Shown here: positions 63,234 to 64,000 of the stretch, in pieces
Layout: the number at the start of each line of letters is the position of its first letter
How positions within the stretch are numbered: position 1 is the first letter of the stretch
Source of the DNA: Chloroflexota bacterium
Lineage (GTDB): Bacteria; Chloroflexota; Limnocylindria; QHBO01
DNA: 64,000 nt
Direction of reading: 5' to 3'
Assembly: GCA_013816405.1 (NCBI GenBank)
Contig: JACDEL010000002.1
Span: 985 to 64,984 of the forward strand
The notes under the pieces: generated by a model
What the model saw: the letters and a program-made list of their open reading frames with translations, nothing else
Databases searched by the model: none
Told to the model about the DNA's origin: nothing
Made by a program: the position numbers and the translations under genes

Positions 63234-64000
63234 CCGTCGTGGCTGGGCATGCGTCGCCGCCATCGGTCTCCTCCTGGTCGCCTGTTCGGGTCCGGCTGCC
63301 AGCGTCGCGCCTTCGGACGCTGGGCAATACCCGGGTTGGCCGGGAAGCGGCACCGTGGTCGCCAACGGCGACTTCATTCCGGTCATCGTCTCGGCCGAGG
63401 TCGGCACCGGCCACAGCCGCCTGATGATCACGCTGCAGGACGATGCCGGCCGTTCGCTCGCTGCTCCGGCAGTCACGGTTCAGGAGCGATTCTTCGACCT
63501 TGCCGCCAGCACCGACACGCCGGTCAGCCAGGTCGACGGCACCTTCCGCTGGCTCATTCCGGACACAAAGGCGATCTACACCTCCTCCGCCGATTTCGCC
63601 CGTGCCGGCGAGTGGGGAATCGAGGTCATCGGCCAGGAGGCAGGCAAGCCGGATCGAACGGCTCGCGCGACCTTCTCAGTGCGCGAGAAGACGGATACGC
63701 CGGCGATCGGTGCGGACGCGCCCCCTTCCGACACGCTGACCGCGACCGATCCGACGGCAATTGCAGCGATCTCGACCGACACGGCACCTGATCCCGCCTT
63801 CTACGGCCTCTCGGTCAAGGGCGCCATCGCGACCGACAAGCCATTCGTGCTCGTCTTCGCCACGCCGCTCTTCTGTACCAGCGGAACGTGCGGCCCGGCG
63901 CTCGACCTCGTCAAGCAGGTTGCGCCGGACTACGCCGGCCGGGTGACCTTTATCCACGTCGAGCCTTACCTGCTCCAGGTGATCGATGGGCGAACCCAGC
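63202..64000 (+). CDS. Thioredoxin-like lipoprotein, cut by the window end
   Basis: Not in the ORF track because its stop lies beyond 64000. From ATG at 63202, overlapping the ctaG stop by 32 bp, it reads MWSERQLKAASRRG, a signal helix with lipobox GLLLVACSG, then a beta-rich N-domain (TVVANGDFIPVIVSAEVGTG, TFRWLIPDTKAIYTSS). The visible end is a thioredoxin-like core: KPFVLVFATPLFCTSGTCGPALDLVKQV with a CxxxxC pair. Sco- or TlpA-like copper/thiol delivery next to CtaG is the likely role, as inference. At least 266 residues. Confidence 0.85.
   Translation, partial: MWSERQLKAASRRGWACVAAIGLLLVACSGPAASVAPSDAGQYPGWPGSGTVVANGDFIPVIVSAEVGTGHSRLMITLQDDAGRSLAAPAVTVQERFFDLAASTDTPVSQVDGTFRWLIPDTKAIYTSSADFARAGEWGIEVIGQEAGKPDRTARATFSVREKTDTPAIGADAPPSDTLTATDPTAIAAISTDTAPDPAFYGLSVKGAIATDKPFVLVFATPLFCTSGTCGPALDLVKQVAPDYAGRVTFIHVEPYLLQVIDGRTQ

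Overview
The window is about 67% GC, gene-dense and bacterial. Neighbouring genes often overlap by 1-8 nt (ATGA, GTGA, TGATG), GTG and TTG starts are common, and -10-like boxes are TAtNNT-like. The gene set is: ATP-dependent PEP carboxykinase, PyrR-controlled pyr genes, a complete System I cytochrome c maturation operon, CtaG, a PPOX/F420-type protein and an LPDAA-like cell-surface tail. This mix suits an uncultured Chloroflexota lineage (Limnocylindria-like). That placement is inference; no rRNA is present.

Layout. (1) 0-4.9 kb: the end of a repeat-containing surface protein, a small membrane protein, a scrambled stretch (truncated DUF2935-like gene, gene with a premature stop, IS5-type transposase scrap), a GMC oxidoreductase and another eroded stretch. 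(2) 4.9-8.5 kb: a cyclase-STAND-TPR signalling protein and a PPOX protein. (3) 8.6-15.9 kb: a defence cassette on the minus strand, SIR2-like protein - type III-like Res - Mod, flanked by gene remnants and followed by tRNA-Gly. (4) 16-25.6 kb: Kelch lipoprotein, pckA, GAF-GAF-cyclase, OsmC, GNAT, GalT-like protein, ECF sigma/anti-sigma pair, pyrR. (5) 25.6-35 kb: a minus-strand operon of the oxamate/ureide type (DUF2877, FdrA, DUF1116, carbamate kinase, isochorismatase-type hydrolase, NCS2 permease, AIG2-like protein) with a divergent PucR regulator. (6) 35.1-39.7 kb: pyrB-pyrC-three unknown genes-pyrE, with a PyrR-type RNA hairpin abutting the pyrB ribosome binding site. (7) 39.7-46.4 kb: NnrE-like protein, cytochrome c and a haem-copper-oxidase-like protein without ligand histidines; tRNA-fMet with its 3' end duplicated around an isochorismatase gene; GerW-like protein, saccharopine-dehydrogenase-like protein, proline dehydrogenase, tRNA-Lys. 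(8) 46.7-55.6 kb: phosphate block, DUF47-Pit, TSUP, then pstSCAB-phoU-phoB-phoR behind a putative Pho box, then a MarR regulator. (9) 55.6-62.3 kb: ccmABCDEFGHI on the minus strand, then divergent ctaG and a lipoprotein cut by the window end.

How parts connect. The ureide-type operon would make carbamoyl phosphate and burn it to ATP through carbamate kinase. It lies beside pyrB, which consumes carbamoyl phosphate. The ccm operon and CtaG serve c-type cytochrome and oxidase assembly. The phosphate block combines low-affinity (Pit) and high-affinity (Pst) uptake with its own two-component system.

Best candidates for something undescribed: the SIR2-Res-Mod cassette, the ligand-less haem-copper-oxidase-like protein beside a cytochrome c, the tRNA-fMet 3'-end duplication, the CxxxC variant CcmG, and the three unknown genes embedded in the pyrimidine operon.
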